Positions 33,554 to 43,934 of a stretch of 64,000 nt of DNA are shown in pieces (position 1 is the first letter of the stretch; every line of letters begins with the position of its first letter). The notes under the pieces are model-generated. The model was not told where the DNA came from, did not search any database, and saw only the letters and a list, made by a program, of their open reading frames with translations. Made by a program: the position numbers and the translations under genes. Source of the stretch: Thauera propionica (lineage in GTDB: Bacteria > Pseudomonadota > Gammaproteobacteria > Burkholderiales > Rhodocyclaceae); the NCBI RefSeq assembly GCF_002245655.1, contig NZ_NOIH01000003.1, positions 744,001 through 808,000 of the forward strand, given 5' to 3'.

Positions 33554-33961
33554 CTAGCTCCCGTGTAGAGAATCGATCAGCGGGCACGACACAGTGCCTC
33601 GCTGCGCATGGCACTCGTTGACCAACCGTGACAGCACCGCTTCGATTCGCGTCAGGTCCGCCATCTTGGTGCGCACGTCGGTGAGCTGGAGCGCAGCCAG
33701 CTCGGCGGCTTCGCTGCAGTGAGTGCCGTCCTCAAGCTGTAGGAGTTGGCCGACTTCGTCCAGGTTGAACCCCAGCCGCTGGGCGGATTTCACGAAACGC
33801 ACCCGCGCCACGTCCGCCGATCCGTAGCGGCGAATACTGCCGACGGGCCGACCTGGTTCTGGCAATAACCCCTTGCGCTGATAGAACCGGATGGTCTCCA
33901 CGTTGACCCCAGCGGCCTTGGCGAAAGCCCCGATGGTCAGTGTTTGCGGATCGTTCACCAT
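33554..33961 (-). CDS. merR: Mercury-responsive regulator MerR
   Basis: Represses the mer operon without Hg(II) and activates it when Hg(II) is bound, by untwisting a promoter with an over-long spacer. The 135-residue product has the MerR winged helix ([20 protein letters not shown]) and the three mercury-ligand cysteines at Cys82, Cys117 and Cys126, the same numbers as in classical Tn501/Tn21 MerR. It is divergent from merT and shares the operator region. Confidence 0.97.
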   Translation of the reverse strand: MVNDPQTLTIGAFAKAAGVNVETIRFYQRKGLLPEPGRPVGSIRRYGSADVARVRFVKSAQRLGFNLDEVGQLLQLEDGTHCSEAAELAALQLTDVRTKMADLTRIEAVLSRLVNECHAQRGTVSCPLIDSLHGS

Positions 33962-33966
33962 CGCGC

Positions 33967-33997
33967 TTGACTCCGTACTTGACTACGGAAGTAACCT
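33967..33997 (+). promoter_or_regulatory. mer operator-promoter (19-bp spacer)
   Basis: A -35 TTGACT at 33967-33972, a 19-base spacer containing the dyad CCGTAC-TTGA-CTACGG, and a -10 TAACCT at 33992-33997. The 19-bp spacer is the hallmark of MerR-controlled promoters. It lies between divergent merR and merT. Confidence 0.92.
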
Positions 33998-34035
33998 TAG
34001 CGCATCACGCAACGTCTCGGAAGGAGATCCCTCAC

Positions 34036-34386
34036 ATGGCAGACCCCAGCAACGGCCGCGGTGCACTGGCCGCCGGTGGCCTCGCCGCCATCCTCGCCTC
34101 GACCTGCTGCCTCGGTCCGCTGGTGCTGATCACGCTGGGTTTCTCCGGCGCCTGGATCGGCAACTTGACCGCGCTGGAACCGTACCGGCCGATCTTCATT
34201 GGCGTGGCGCTCGTGGCGCTGTTCTTCGCGTGGCGTCGCATCTTCCGGCCGGCTCGCGCCTGCGCGCCGGACGACGCATGCGCCGTGCCCCAGGTGCGGA
34301 CGGCCTACAAGGTGATCTTCTGGATCGTCACCGCCCTGGTGCTGATCGCGCTCGTGTTCCCCTACCTCATGCCCCTGTTCTACTGA
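34036..34386 (+). CDS. merT: Mercuric ion transporter MerT
   Basis: Inner-membrane protein that takes Hg(II) from periplasmic MerP and delivers it to cytosolic MerA. It has 116 residues, three membrane segments, and a Cys pair in the first segment (ASTCCLGPLVLITLGFSG) with a second pair in the cytoplasmic loop (ACAPDDACAVP). ATG 34036 follows AAGGAG. It is the first gene of the merTPA transcript. Confidence 0.96.
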   Translation: MADPSNGRGALAAGGLAAILASTCCLGPLVLITLGFSGAWIGNLTALEPYRPIFIGVALVALFFAWRRIFRPARACAPDDACAVPQVRTAYKVIFWIVTALVLIALVFPYLMPLFY

Positions 34387-34398
34387 AAGGAGATTGCC

Positions 34399-36382
<1,984 letters not shown>

Positions 36383-36464
36383 TGGCTGGGCCTCTTACCT
36401 ATGCTTCATCGGCTGAATCACAAATTCAGGCTGAAGCGCCGCCTCTTGCACAATGGGCTGAGGA

Positions 36465-37805
36465 CTATTCGAAATACCCCTCTTCGAGTAGCCGCGCCAG
36501 CGTCGGGAGATAGGGGCCGTACTCGACCACGCGCGTGATCTTCTTCTTGCGCGTTGCCGCCGTGGTCATCCGCTGGAACACGAAGTCCGTGGTCATTGGG
36601 TCGTCGTCATCGACCAACACGGTTTCGATAACCGAGCCATCCTTGCGCGCCTTCTTGTCGTAGAGCATGCGCGCCCGAAGCACCTCGAAGCTGTAACCCC
36701 TGCCCATGCGGTTCATGTCTTTGGCCACTCGGTTGACTGACTCAGTATAGGCATTGGTAATCGGCTGCTCGAAGTAGGCGAAGATTTCGTCGTGCCAGTT
36801 GTGCACGGCGGTGGTCAGGTCCTTGAACGTGGCCGCCAATTCGGTCGGAATATTGGCCTGCCACTTCGCGCAGGCGGCTTCTGCTGCTGGGCGGGTCTTC
36901 TGATCCCAGATCGACAGAAATCCTTCCTTGAGCGCGTGGGCTTCGCTTAGGAGCGGGAACTGTTGGAACCATTCCCGCATCCGGTCCATATCTCTCCCTG
37001 TCAGGTCGTGCTGCCGCTTGAGCAGCAGGAACCGCTCGTCCTTGAGTTTGAGGCGCTGCCGGGTGGACAAATCCTTGCGAATGCGCTTGCGCAGCTTCTC
37101 CAGCGCGTCGTTCGCCATGCGCTGGATATGGAATCGATCGACCACGATCCGGGCCTGTGGCAGCGTGGCGCGCACCACCTGCCGATAAACGTGGTACATG
37201 TCCATCGCCACCCACTCGACCGAGTCCTTGTCCCGCAGGTCGCGGAAATAGGGCATCAACTCGGCTTTGGCCCGGCTGGGGCGGATATCGAACACGGTCT
37301 TGCGCTCGACGTTGGTGATCATGGCCCGGTACTGGCCGATGATCTTGAGCTCGTCGATACCCAGCACCCGCGGCGTCCGGAACTGGGTCTTGGCCTCGAC
37401 CTCCTCGATGAAATCGTCGAAGACGTGGCGGACCGTCTTTTCGTCCACGGCTACTTCCCGGGCAAGGGCCGCAAAGGTCTTGGAGAAGGACTGGTCGCGG
37501 ATATAACGCACCAGACGCGCCGTGGCTTGGCGTTTTCCATCAAGGTCCGCCACAGGCTCAAACAAGGTCTTGGTGCAGCTTGTACAGCGATAGCGACGGC
37601 GCTGGATGAAGATCACGACGGGTTTGCCGTGCGTCGGTGTGTCCTGAAACGACTGTTCCTGTGAGCCGTGACCATGCAGGCGTCCGGTCTTGCACAGCGG
37701 GCAGGTCACCCACTGATTGACGCCTTCGGCCTTGACGACGTAACTGTCCTCGCTGGTCAGGATTTCAAGCGTCTTCAGGCTTCGCAGCTGGAGAAAGTCC
37801 GTCAC
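36465..37805 (-). CDS. ISL3-family transposase
   Basis: A 446-residue transposase. The N-terminus carries zinc-finger-like Cys pairs (CPLCKTGRLHGHG, RRRYRCTSCTKTLFEP) and a helix-turn-helix stretch, followed by a DDE catalytic domain. Likely acidic residues are in GIDELKI, VAMDMYHVY and the C-terminal NAYTESVNRVAKDMNRMGRG, the last of which is typical of ISL3 enzymes. It reads inward from the right end and appears intact, so the element may be mobile. Confidence 0.93.
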   Translation of the reverse strand: MTDFLQLRSLKTLEILTSEDSYVVKAEGVNQWVTCPLCKTGRLHGHGSQEQSFQDTPTHGKPVVIFIQRRRYRCTSCTKTLFEPVADLDGKRQATARLVRYIRDQSFSKTFAALAREVAVDEKTVRHVFDDFIEEVEAKTQFRTPRVLGIDELKIIGQYRAMITNVERKTVFDIRPSRAKAELMPYFRDLRDKDSVEWVAMDMYHVYRQVVRATLPQARIVVDRFHIQRMANDALEKLRKRIRKDLSTRQRLKLKDERFLLLKRQHDLTGRDMDRMREWFQQFPLLSEAHALKEGFLSIWDQKTRPAAEAACAKWQANIPTELAATFKDLTTAVHNWHDEIFAYFEQPITNAYTESVNRVAKDMNRMGRGYSFEVLRARMLYDKKARKDGSVIETVLVDDDDPMTTDFVFQRMTTAATRKKKITRVVEYGPYLPTLARLLEEGYFE

Positions 37806-37822
37806 TCAGCACCTTGGGCGAA

Positions 37823-37837
37823 CCCACACTGAAATCC
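37823..37837 (-). repeat. Right subterminal copy of the end motif
   Basis: On the minus strand this reads GGATTTCAGTGTGGG. It matches the inner part of the left terminal repeat (33336-33350) at 14 of 15 positions and lies 103 bases inside the right end. Confidence 0.65.
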
Positions 37838-37925
37838 GACTTTTACTCTAGCACATCCGCTCAGCCGTCCAACACCAAAATCCATTCTTTGAAAGTGATA
37901 GCTACAAAGACCCAAGGAGCCAGAA

Positions 37926-37948
37926 CCCACACCAGATTCCGGATACCC
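37926..37948 (-). repeat. Right terminal inverted repeat (IRR) of the mer transposon
   Basis: On the minus strand it begins GGGTATCCGGA and ends GTGTGGG; 20 of 23 positions match the left end. Confidence 0.93.
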
Positions 37949-37956
37949 AATAGAAA
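37949..37956. repeat. Right copy of 8-bp target-site duplication (AATAGAAA)
   Basis: Identical to 33320-33327 and directly outside the right terminal repeat. It overlaps the T-tract of the adjoining terminator. Confidence 0.92.
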
Positions 37957-37993
37957 ACGGGGCATGTCGGCCGCGTGCGGCGTCGATGCCCCG
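37949..37993 (-). terminator. Terminator of the glycine-zipper lipoprotein gene, at the transposon junction
   Basis: On the minus strand: CGGGGCAT, a 20-base loop with its own small stem, ATGCCCCG, then TTTTCTATT. The stem is 8 bp with an adequate T-tract. The transposon's target duplication lies within that tract, so the insertion left the stem intact and preserved most of the tract. Confidence 0.82.
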
Positions 37994-38028
37994 AATGAGG
38001 AGAGCGGGGGGAGGAAAGCTGCTGCTGC

Positions 38029-38247
38029 TTACTTGTTCTTGCCGACCTGGTCGCCGATGACGCCACCGATGGCTGCACCGCCGACCGTGCCCAGCACACC
38101 ACCGTTGGAGATGACCGCACCGGCCACGCCGCCGACGGCAGCACCGGTGGCTGCGCTCTTCTCGCGCGACGACATGTTGTCCCAGGTGGCACAGCCGCTT
38201 GCGGCCACGGTGATCAGGAGGGCGGGAATCAGGGTCTGGATCTTCAT
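38029..38247 (-). CDS. Small glycine-zipper lipoprotein (OsmB-like)
   Basis: A 72-residue lipoprotein with an AAGGAGA ribosome site. The signal ends in lipobox ASGC (residues 16-19). The rest is a glycine-zipper two-helix hairpin (AATGAAVGGVAGAVISNGG, GTVGGAAIGGVIGDQVG). Such proteins are envelope-stress lipoproteins of the OsmB type; a precise function is not known. Confidence 0.85.
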   Translation of the reverse strand: MKIQTLIPALLITVAASGCATWDNMSSREKSAATGAAVGGVAGAVISNGGVLGTVGGAAIGGVIGDQVGKNK

Positions 38248-38552
38248 GCTGTTCTCCTTATGCCTTATCAAGGGCGGGAACTGTTGTGTTCCACGGGCTG
38301 GCATGGATATGAACACGGCTTGGCGCCAGCGATCCCGAAGGAGCGTGACGAGTTGTTTCACAGTGCTCTATCGGGAACCATGTGCTGGTCGCGGCAGCCC
38401 ACCGCGCGCGGCCAAGGTGTTCACGCAGGCTCGCCGCTTGCAGGTTGCTGCAAGGCAATTACATTTCGACGCATGTTGAAGCCTCAATCGGGTCAAGGGT
38501 CAGCGGATTGGCCCTGTCCCTCGTCCTGTTGTCCTGTCCGGAGCTCGTTGCA
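38248..38552. other. 305-base gap, nothing identified
   Basis: Between the lipoprotein gene and glycerate kinase, which are divergent. It must carry both promoters. I see no gene, hairpin terminator, RNA gene or clear operator. Confidence 0.6.
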
Positions 38553-39707
38553 ATGAAGATCGTGATCGCCCCCGATTCATACAAGGAAAGCCTGTCGGCG
38601 CTGGAGGTCGCGCAAGCGGTCGAGGCGGGCTTCCGTGTGGTGTTTCCGGAGGCCCACTACGTGCTGGTGCCGGTGGCCGATGGCGGTGAGGGCACGGTCG
38701 AGGCCATGATTGCCGCCACCCGCGGGCGCAGGCTGGAGGTTGCGGTGACCGGTCCGCTGGGCGAGCCGGTTCAGGCCTTCTACGGCCTAACCGGCGATGG
38801 CGAAACGGCGGTGATCGAGATGGCCGCGGCCAGCGGCCTGGCGCTGGTACCGCCGGTCCGGCGCAATCCGCTCGTCACCACCTCGCGTGGCACTGGCGAG
38901 CTGATCCGCAGCGCGCTCGACGCCGGCGCGCGCCGCTTCATCCTCGGCATCGGCGGTAGCGCAACCAACGACGGCGGCGCCGGCATGGTGCAGGCGCTCG
39001 GCGCCCGCCTGCTGGATGCTGACGTGCAGGAACTGCCTCCGGGGGGTGGTGCGCTGGCGGCGCTGGCGCGTATCGACCTGTCCGCGCTTGACCCGCGCCT
39101 GGCCGAGTGCCGCATCGAGGTGGCCTGCGATGTGGATAACCCGCTCACCGGCCCGCGCGGCGCTTCGGCAGTGTTCGGTCCGCAGAAAGGGGCGACGCCG
39201 GACATGGTGCAGACGCTCGACGCCAATCTGGCGCATCTCGCCCTCATCATTCAGCGCGATCTGGGCGTTGCCGTCGAGCAGGTGCCCGGCGCCGGTGCGG
39301 CGGGCGGCATGGGTGCGGCGATGCTCGCCTTCTTCGGCGCCACGCTGAAGCCCGGCATCGAGATCGTCACTGCCGCGGTTGGGCTCGACGCCCATGTCCG
39401 CGATGCCGACCTCGTCATCACCGGCGAAGGCCGCATCGATTTCCAGACCATCCAAGGCAAGACGCCGGTCGGTGTCGCTCGCGTGGCCAAGCGCCACGGC
39501 AAGCCGGTGATCGGCATTGCCGGTTCGCTCGGTGCCGAGGTCGGCGTGGTGCACGAACACGGCATCGATGCGGTGTTCAGCGTGCTGAGCACGCCGTGTA
39601 CGCTGGACGACGCCCTGCGGGACGCCGCGCTCAATCTCGAGCTCACCGCGCGCAATGTCGCCGCGAGCCTGCGTATCGGTGCCTTGTCAGGCCTGACACG
39701 CCAGTGA
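38553..39707 (+). CDS. Glycerate kinase
   Basis: Phosphorylates glycerate to 2-phosphoglycerate, linking glyoxylate/tartronate metabolism to glycolysis. The 384-residue product has the GarK/GlxK family start ([20 protein letters not shown]), the ADGGEGT motif near residue 48, [14 protein letters not shown] near residue 133 and the C-terminal [23 protein letters not shown] 38553 is placed by the family N-terminus. Two transporter genes follow on the same strand, 80 bases downstream, which may supply its substrate; that link is inference. Confidence 0.93.
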   Translation: MKIVIAPDSYKESLSALEVAQAVEAGFRVVFPEAHYVLVPVADGGEGTVEAMIAATRGRRLEVAVTGPLGEPVQAFYGLTGDGETAVIEMAAASGLALVPPVRRNPLVTTSRGTGELIRSALDAGARRFILGIGGSATNDGGAGMVQALGARLLDADVQELPPGGGALAALARIDLSALDPRLAECRIEVACDVDNPLTGPRGASAVFGPQKGATPDMVQTLDANLAHLALIIQRDLGVAVEQVPGAGAAGGMGAAMLAFFGATLKPGIEIVTAAVGLDAHVRDADLVITGEGRIDFQTIQGKTPVGVARVAKRHGKPVIGIAGSLGAEVGVVHEHGIDAVFSVLSTPCTLDDALRDAALNLELTARNVAASLRIGALSGLTRQ

Positions 39708-39787
39708 GACCGCGTAATGCGCATTACTACCACTACCAGTCGTCGGCCCCCGATGGGATGATCGGCCCTCGAAACTGAAGGGCATTC

Positions 39788-40723
39788 GTGGACATCATTT
39801 TCGGCATCATCCTGCCGGTCTTCGGCACGCTCGGCCTCGGCTACGCCGCGGCGCGCTTCGGCGTGTTCGACGAGGCGGCCAACCGCGGCCTGTCGCTGTT
39901 CGTGTTCAACTTCGCGCTGCCGCTGATGCTGTTCCGCGCCATCGCGCAGGCCGAACTGCCCGATGCGATGCCGTGGGGCTACCTGCTGTCGTACTACATC
40001 GGCGCGTTCGCCGTCTTCGGTCTCGCGATGGTGGCGGGGCGGATGCTGTTTGCGCGCCGCACTGACGAGCAGGCGGTGCTTGGCATCGGTGCGGGCTTCT
40101 CCAATACCGGCATGCTCGGCATTCCGCTGGTGATGACCGCCTACGGCCCGTCCGCGGCCCTGCCGCTGTTCGTCATGATCGCGTGCCACAGCCTGTTGAT
40201 GCTGCCGCCCACCACGGCGCTGATCGAGGCTGCGCGCGGCGGCACGCAATCGACCGCGGCGACCCTGCTGAACCTGGCAAAAGGCGTGCTCGGCACGCCG
40301 ATCATCTGGGGCCTGTCCTGCGGGCTGGCTTTCGCGCTGACCGGTGTCGCCCTGCCCGGCCCGCTCGACGCCGTGGCCAAGGGCCTGGGCAGCGCGGCCA
40401 CGCCCTGCGCGCTGTTCGCGCTCGGGGCTTCGCTGACGCGCTACAGCCTGGGCGGCAACCTGCGCGAGCCGGCGGTGCTGGTGGCGCTGAAGACGCTCGT
40501 GCATCCGCTGCTGGTGTGGCTGCTCGCGACCCAGGTGTTCGACGTGCCGGCGCTGTGGGTGATGACCGGCGTGCTGCTCGCCGCGCTGCCGGCGGGGATC
40601 ACGCCCTACCTGTTCGCCCAGCGCTACAACATCTGCCAGTCCACCGTCGCCTCGGCTTTGTTCCTGTCGACCGTGCTGTCGGTGTTCACGCTGTCAGGGC
40701 TGCTGTTCCTGTTGCGACCCTGA
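39788..40723 (+). CDS. AEC family transporter, first of a tandem pair
   Basis: A 311-residue inner-membrane carrier of the auxin-efflux/malonate-transporter family with about ten membrane segments in two repeats. Family marks are LGLGYAAARFGVFDEAANRG near the start and GAGFSNTGMLGIPLVMTAYG in the first half. The start is GTG at 39788. The substrate is unknown; relatives move dicarboxylates or malonate. It overlaps nothing but sits 9 bases before a second AEC gene. Confidence 0.88.
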   Translation: MDIIFGIILPVFGTLGLGYAAARFGVFDEAANRGLSLFVFNFALPLMLFRAIAQAELPDAMPWGYLLSYYIGAFAVFGLAMVAGRMLFARRTDEQAVLGIGAGFSNTGMLGIPLVMTAYGPSAALPLFVMIACHSLLMLPPTTALIEAARGGTQSTAATLLNLAKGVLGTPIIWGLSCGLAFALTGVALPGPLDAVAKGLGSAATPCALFALGASLTRYSLGGNLREPAVLVALKTLVHPLLVWLLATQVFDVPALWVMTGVLLAALPAGITPYLFAQRYNICQSTVASALFLSTVLSVFTLSGLLFLLRP

Positions 40724-40732
40724 CGCGCGCCG

Positions 40733-41683
40733 ATGACCGATTTCCTCTCCATCCTGGGTTTCTCCTTCTCGGTCACCGGACCGATCTTCGTGCTGCTCGG
40801 CCTCGGCGTGCTGCTGTGCCGTACCGGCATGCTCACCGACGGTTTCATCGAGGGCGGCTCGAAGCTGGTGTTCACCATCGCCCTGCCCACCTTGCTCTTC
40901 ATCAGCATCGCGCGCACGCGCATCGCGGAGTCGGCCAACGCCGGCATGATCGCCTACGGCCTGCTGGCGACGCTGGCGATCTACCTCGCCCTGGAGTGGG
41001 TGGCGAAGTACATCGTCCAGCCCGAGCGCGACCGCGGCGTGGTGGTGCAGGGCGCCTTCCGCTCCAATTTCGGCGTCATCGGCCTGGCCTACTGCGTCAA
41101 TGCCTACGGCGATGCGGGTCTGGCGGCAGCTTCGCTCTACCTCGGACTGGTGACGATCCTGGTCAACATCCTCGGTGTCATCACCCTCAGCCGTTCGCTG
41201 CATCGCAGCCAGGGCGCCGGCCGCATCGCGCGCGGCATCGCGACCAATCCGCTCATCATCGGCATCCTGCTGGCGCTGCCGGTGTCGGCGCTGGAGATCC
41301 GCCTGCCGGCGCTGGCCCTGCAGTCGGCGCAATACGTCGCCGACATGACGCTGCCGCTGGCGCTGCTGTGCACCGGCGCGTCGCTGAACTTCCGCAGCCT
41401 GCGCTCGGAGATCGCCAGCACCGCGCTGGCGACGGTCGGCAAGCTGGTGCTCGTGCCGCTGGTGCTGACAACGGGCGCCGTCGCGCTCGGCTTCCGCGGC
41501 ATCGAGCTCGGCATCCTGATGCTGATGGCCTCCTCGCCCTCGGCCGCGGCCGGCTACGTCATGGTGCGCGCGATGGGCGGCAACGCCGCGCTGGCGGCCA
41601 ACATCATCGCGCTGACGACCCTCGGCTCGCTGCTGACGACGAGTCTGGGCGTGATGCTGCTGCGCAGCGGCGGGCTGATCTGA
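40733..41683 (+). CDS. AEC family transporter, second of a tandem pair
   Basis: A 316-residue protein of the same family as its upstream neighbour but clearly diverged (opening FLSILGFSFSVTGPIFVLLG, then GAFRSNFGVIGLAYCVNAYG). It has about ten membrane segments. Both genes lie in one transcription unit downstream of glycerate kinase. The low similarity suggests different substrates or two subfamilies, not a recent duplication. It converges on the cobalamin operon with a 10-base gap. Confidence 0.88.
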   Translation: MTDFLSILGFSFSVTGPIFVLLGLGVLLCRTGMLTDGFIEGGSKLVFTIALPTLLFISIARTRIAESANAGMIAYGLLATLAIYLALEWVAKYIVQPERDRGVVVQGAFRSNFGVIGLAYCVNAYGDAGLAAASLYLGLVTILVNILGVITLSRSLHRSQGAGRIARGIATNPLIIGILLALPVSALEIRLPALALQSAQYVADMTLPLALLCTGASLNFRSLRSEIASTALATVGKLVLVPLVLTTGAVALGFRGIELGILMLMASSPSAAAGYVMVRAMGGNAALAANIIALTTLGSLLTTSLGVMLLRSGGLI

Positions 41684-41693
41684 GCCACGGCGC

Positions 41694-42701
41694 TTACACC
41701 GCAGCTTCGGGCGGTGCTTCGGCTGCGCCTGTCGCCTCGTCCGCCGGTTCCGCCAGCAAGGTGGCGATGTAGTCCTGCGGCAAGCGGTACTCGGCGGCGA
41801 GTTGCGCTGCATCGACGCCGCTGGCGCGAATCGCCTGCAGCCACCCTTCCAGACCGGTCGACAGCGAGCGGCCCGCCCGTTCCCCGTCGCGAGTGGCGCG
41901 TTCGCCTGCGGCGACCTCGTACTTGTTGCTGTAGCCGCGTGGCGTCACCATCAGGCCGTCGCGCACGAAGGTGTTGGAGTTGCCTATCAGCACGGTGGTC
42001 AGCATGCCGATATCGGCCTCGGCCATGCGTGCCAGCGTAGTGAATTCGATGCGCTGCTTCGGCCGGTAGGCCGATTTGACGATGGCGACCGGGGTGTCGG
42101 GGCGGCGGTGGCGCAGGAACAGGCGCTGGGCCTCGACGATCTGGCGGGTGCGGCGGCCGCTCTTGGGGTTGTAGAGGGCGACGACGAAATCCGCGTAGGC
42201 GACGGCATCCAGGCGGCGGGCGATGGTCGGCCACGGCGTGAGCAGGTCCGACAGCGAGATCGCACAGAAATCGTGCGTCAGCGGCGCGCCGACCAACGCG
42301 GCGCAGGTGTTGAGCGCCGAGGCGCCGGGGACGATCTCGACCTCGATGCCCGAGTCCGGCGTCCACCCGGCCTGGAACAGCACCTCGAAGGTGGGACCGG
42401 CCATGCCGTAGACACCGGCGTCGCCCGAGGACACCAGCGCGACCTTGCGGCCCTGGCGCGCGCGTTCGAGCGCCTCGATGGCGCGGTCCAGTTCCTCGGT
42501 CATCGACTTCCTGATGACCTCCTTGCCTTCGAGCAGGTCGGCGACCAGGCGGATGTAGGTGACGTAGCCGATCACGGTGTCGGCTTCGGCGATCGCGGCG
42601 CGCGCGCGCGCCGTGAGGTGCGCGTGGGCCCCGGGGCCGAGGCCGACGAGCATGATCTTGCCGCCGGAAGCGGCGGGGCGGAGGGGGTCGGGCGCGTTCA
42701 T
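41694..42701 (-). CDS. cobJ: Precorrin-3B / cobalt-precorrin-3 C17-methyltransferase
   Basis: Methylates C17 with ring contraction in corrin synthesis. The 335-residue product has the SAM-dependent tetrapyrrole methylase pattern: LVGLGPGAHAHLTARARAAI, DTVIGYVTYIRLVADLLEGK (specific to CobJ/CbiH), SSGDAGVYGMAG and EIVPGASALNTCAALVGAPL. It is about 80 residues longer than usual; the C-terminal extension has no motif I recognise. It is the last gene of the operon, its ATG overlapping the cobE stop. Confidence 0.94.
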   Translation of the reverse strand: MNAPDPLRPAASGGKIMLVGLGPGAHAHLTARARAAIAEADTVIGYVTYIRLVADLLEGKEVIRKSMTEELDRAIEALERARQGRKVALVSSGDAGVYGMAGPTFEVLFQAGWTPDSGIEVEIVPGASALNTCAALVGAPLTHDFCAISLSDLLTPWPTIARRLDAVAYADFVVALYNPKSGRRTRQIVEAQRLFLRHRRPDTPVAIVKSAYRPKQRIEFTTLARMAEADIGMLTTVLIGNSNTFVRDGLMVTPRGYSNKYEVAAGERATRDGERAGRSLSTGLEGWLQAIRASGVDAAQLAAEYRLPQDYIATLLAEPADEATGAAEAPPEAAV

Positions 42702-43138
42702 GCGGGCATCCTTGCGATGGAGACGGTGGCGTTGCGGCCATCGGAGCCGCGCAGCCGGTGTTTTTCGACGCGCAGGGCGCCGGGGTCGGTGGCGAGATCG
42801 GTTCCGGCGGCAAGCAGTGCGGCGGCTTCGGCCACCGAGGGTGTGCCGGTGTATTTGCGCACCGTTTCCGACGGGTTGGGCACGGCGACCGCGGCCAGCA
42901 GCTGCGGCGGAAAGAAGCGTGGCGTCCAGCCCGCCGCGGCGACGGCCTCGAGCAGGCCGGCTTCGTCGGCCTTGAGCGTGATGCTGGCCACGGTGACGAC
43001 ATCGCGGCGCGATGCGCCGATGCTGGCGAGGGCCGTGTCGATGGCCTGCGCGATGGTCGCGGCCGGTGTGCCGCGGTCGCAGCCGAGGCCGAGCGCGAGC
43101 CTCTGAAGAGCCCGGCCGGCACCCCCGTCCGCGCTCAC
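42698..43138 (-). CDS. cobE: CobE / CbiG C-terminal domain protein
   Basis: A 146-residue protein matching the C-terminal domain of CbiG (CobE in aerobic-pathway names): LALGLGCDRGTPAATIAQAI, VTVASITLKADEAGLLEAV, and VRKYTGTPSVAEAAALLAAG. I start at GTG 43138, which overlaps the cbiG stop (GTGA), giving tight coupling. The N-terminal part of CbiG is encoded by the preceding gene, so CbiG is split into two here. Confidence 0.88.
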   Translation of the reverse strand: MSADGGAGRALQRLALGLGCDRGTPAATIAQAIDTALASIGASRRDVVTVASITLKADEAGLLEAVAAAGWTPRFFPPQLLAAVAVPNPSETVRKYTGTPSVAEAAALLAAGTDLATDPGALRVEKHRLRGSDGRNATVSIARMPA

Positions 43139-43923
43139 GCCGCCTCCGGCGCGGAGGGACGGTAGATCACCCGCTTGCCGGTGAGGCGTCCGGCGTAGCT
43201 TGCGGGCAAGGGGCGGTGGCTGATCCACAGCACCGCGCCGAAACGCTCGGGATCGACGTCTTCCAGCCGTTCGAAGCGCTGGATGTTGGCCGGCAGCGGG
43301 CCGCTGCGGCCGTTGGCATGGCGCGACCACCAGTCGGTGCTGCCGGCTTCCTGCACCAGCGCGACCGGCTCGTCGTTCACTACTGCGGCGCTGGCGCGCA
43401 CGATCTCGTCGTGGCTGGCCTCGAAGATCCAGCCCAGCTCGCGCCCCAGCAGGTCGACCGCCAGCGTCTCGCGTGCGTCCGATGCGGTGGTCAGCACCGG
43501 GGTGGCGCCTACTGCCTGTTGCAGCACGCCGGCGATGGCGTTGGCGCCGCCGAGGTGGCCGGACAGCACCGGGATCGCCCAGCGCCCCGCTTCGTCGAGC
43601 ACCACCACGCCGGGGTCGGTCTCCTTGTTCTTCAGGTGGGGCGCGACCAGACGCACCACCGCGCCCAGCGACACGATGGCGACGATGCCGTCGAAGCCGG
43701 CGAACAGCGCCGGCACCTGGTCGCCGACCTTGCCTTCGTAACAGGCGAACGCGCCGGGGGCGGCGGCTTCGGCCTCGATGCCGAACTTCTGCGGCGCGAA
43801 CAGCGTGGCACCGGGCAGCGCCGCGATGACGCGGCCGGCCAGCGCGATGCCGTGGCGAGTGATCGACACCACGGCGATGCGGGTGTTGGGAAAGGGCAGG
43901 TGTTGGGTCGTCTGTGGAGACAT
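43135..43923 (-). CDS. cbiG: CbiG N-terminal/central region (cobalt-precorrin-5A hydrolase)
   Basis: Opens the delta-lactone of cobalt-precorrin-5A and releases acetaldehyde, an anaerobic-route step. The 262-residue product has the family signatures IVAIVSLGAVVRLVAPHLKN, PGVVVLDEAGRWAIPVLSGH and GGANAIAGVLQ. It lacks the C-terminal CbiG domain, encoded separately by the next gene. The start is ATG 43923, 11 bases after cobI. Confidence 0.92.
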   Translation of the reverse strand: MSPQTTQHLPFPNTRIAVVSITRHGIALAGRVIAALPGATLFAPQKFGIEAEAAAPGAFACYEGKVGDQVPALFAGFDGIVAIVSLGAVVRLVAPHLKNKETDPGVVVLDEAGRWAIPVLSGHLGGANAIAGVLQQAVGATPVLTTASDARETLAVDLLGRELGWIFEASHDEIVRASAAVVNDEPVALVQEAGSTDWWSRHANGRSGPLPANIQRFERLEDVDPERFGAVLWISHRPLPASYAGRLTGKRVIYRPSAPEAA

Positions 43924-43934
43924 CGGGAGGGACC

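Noticed and set aside
36405..36440. Small hairpin (CTGAAT / ATTCAG) between merA and the transposase gene
   Set aside because: Stem of only about 6 bp and no T-tract on either side, so not reported as a terminator.
39131..39139. A further TTATCCACA word (minus strand) in the glycerate kinase gene
   Set aside because: It encodes part of the conserved CDVDNPLTG block, so protein constraint explains it better than DnaA binding.
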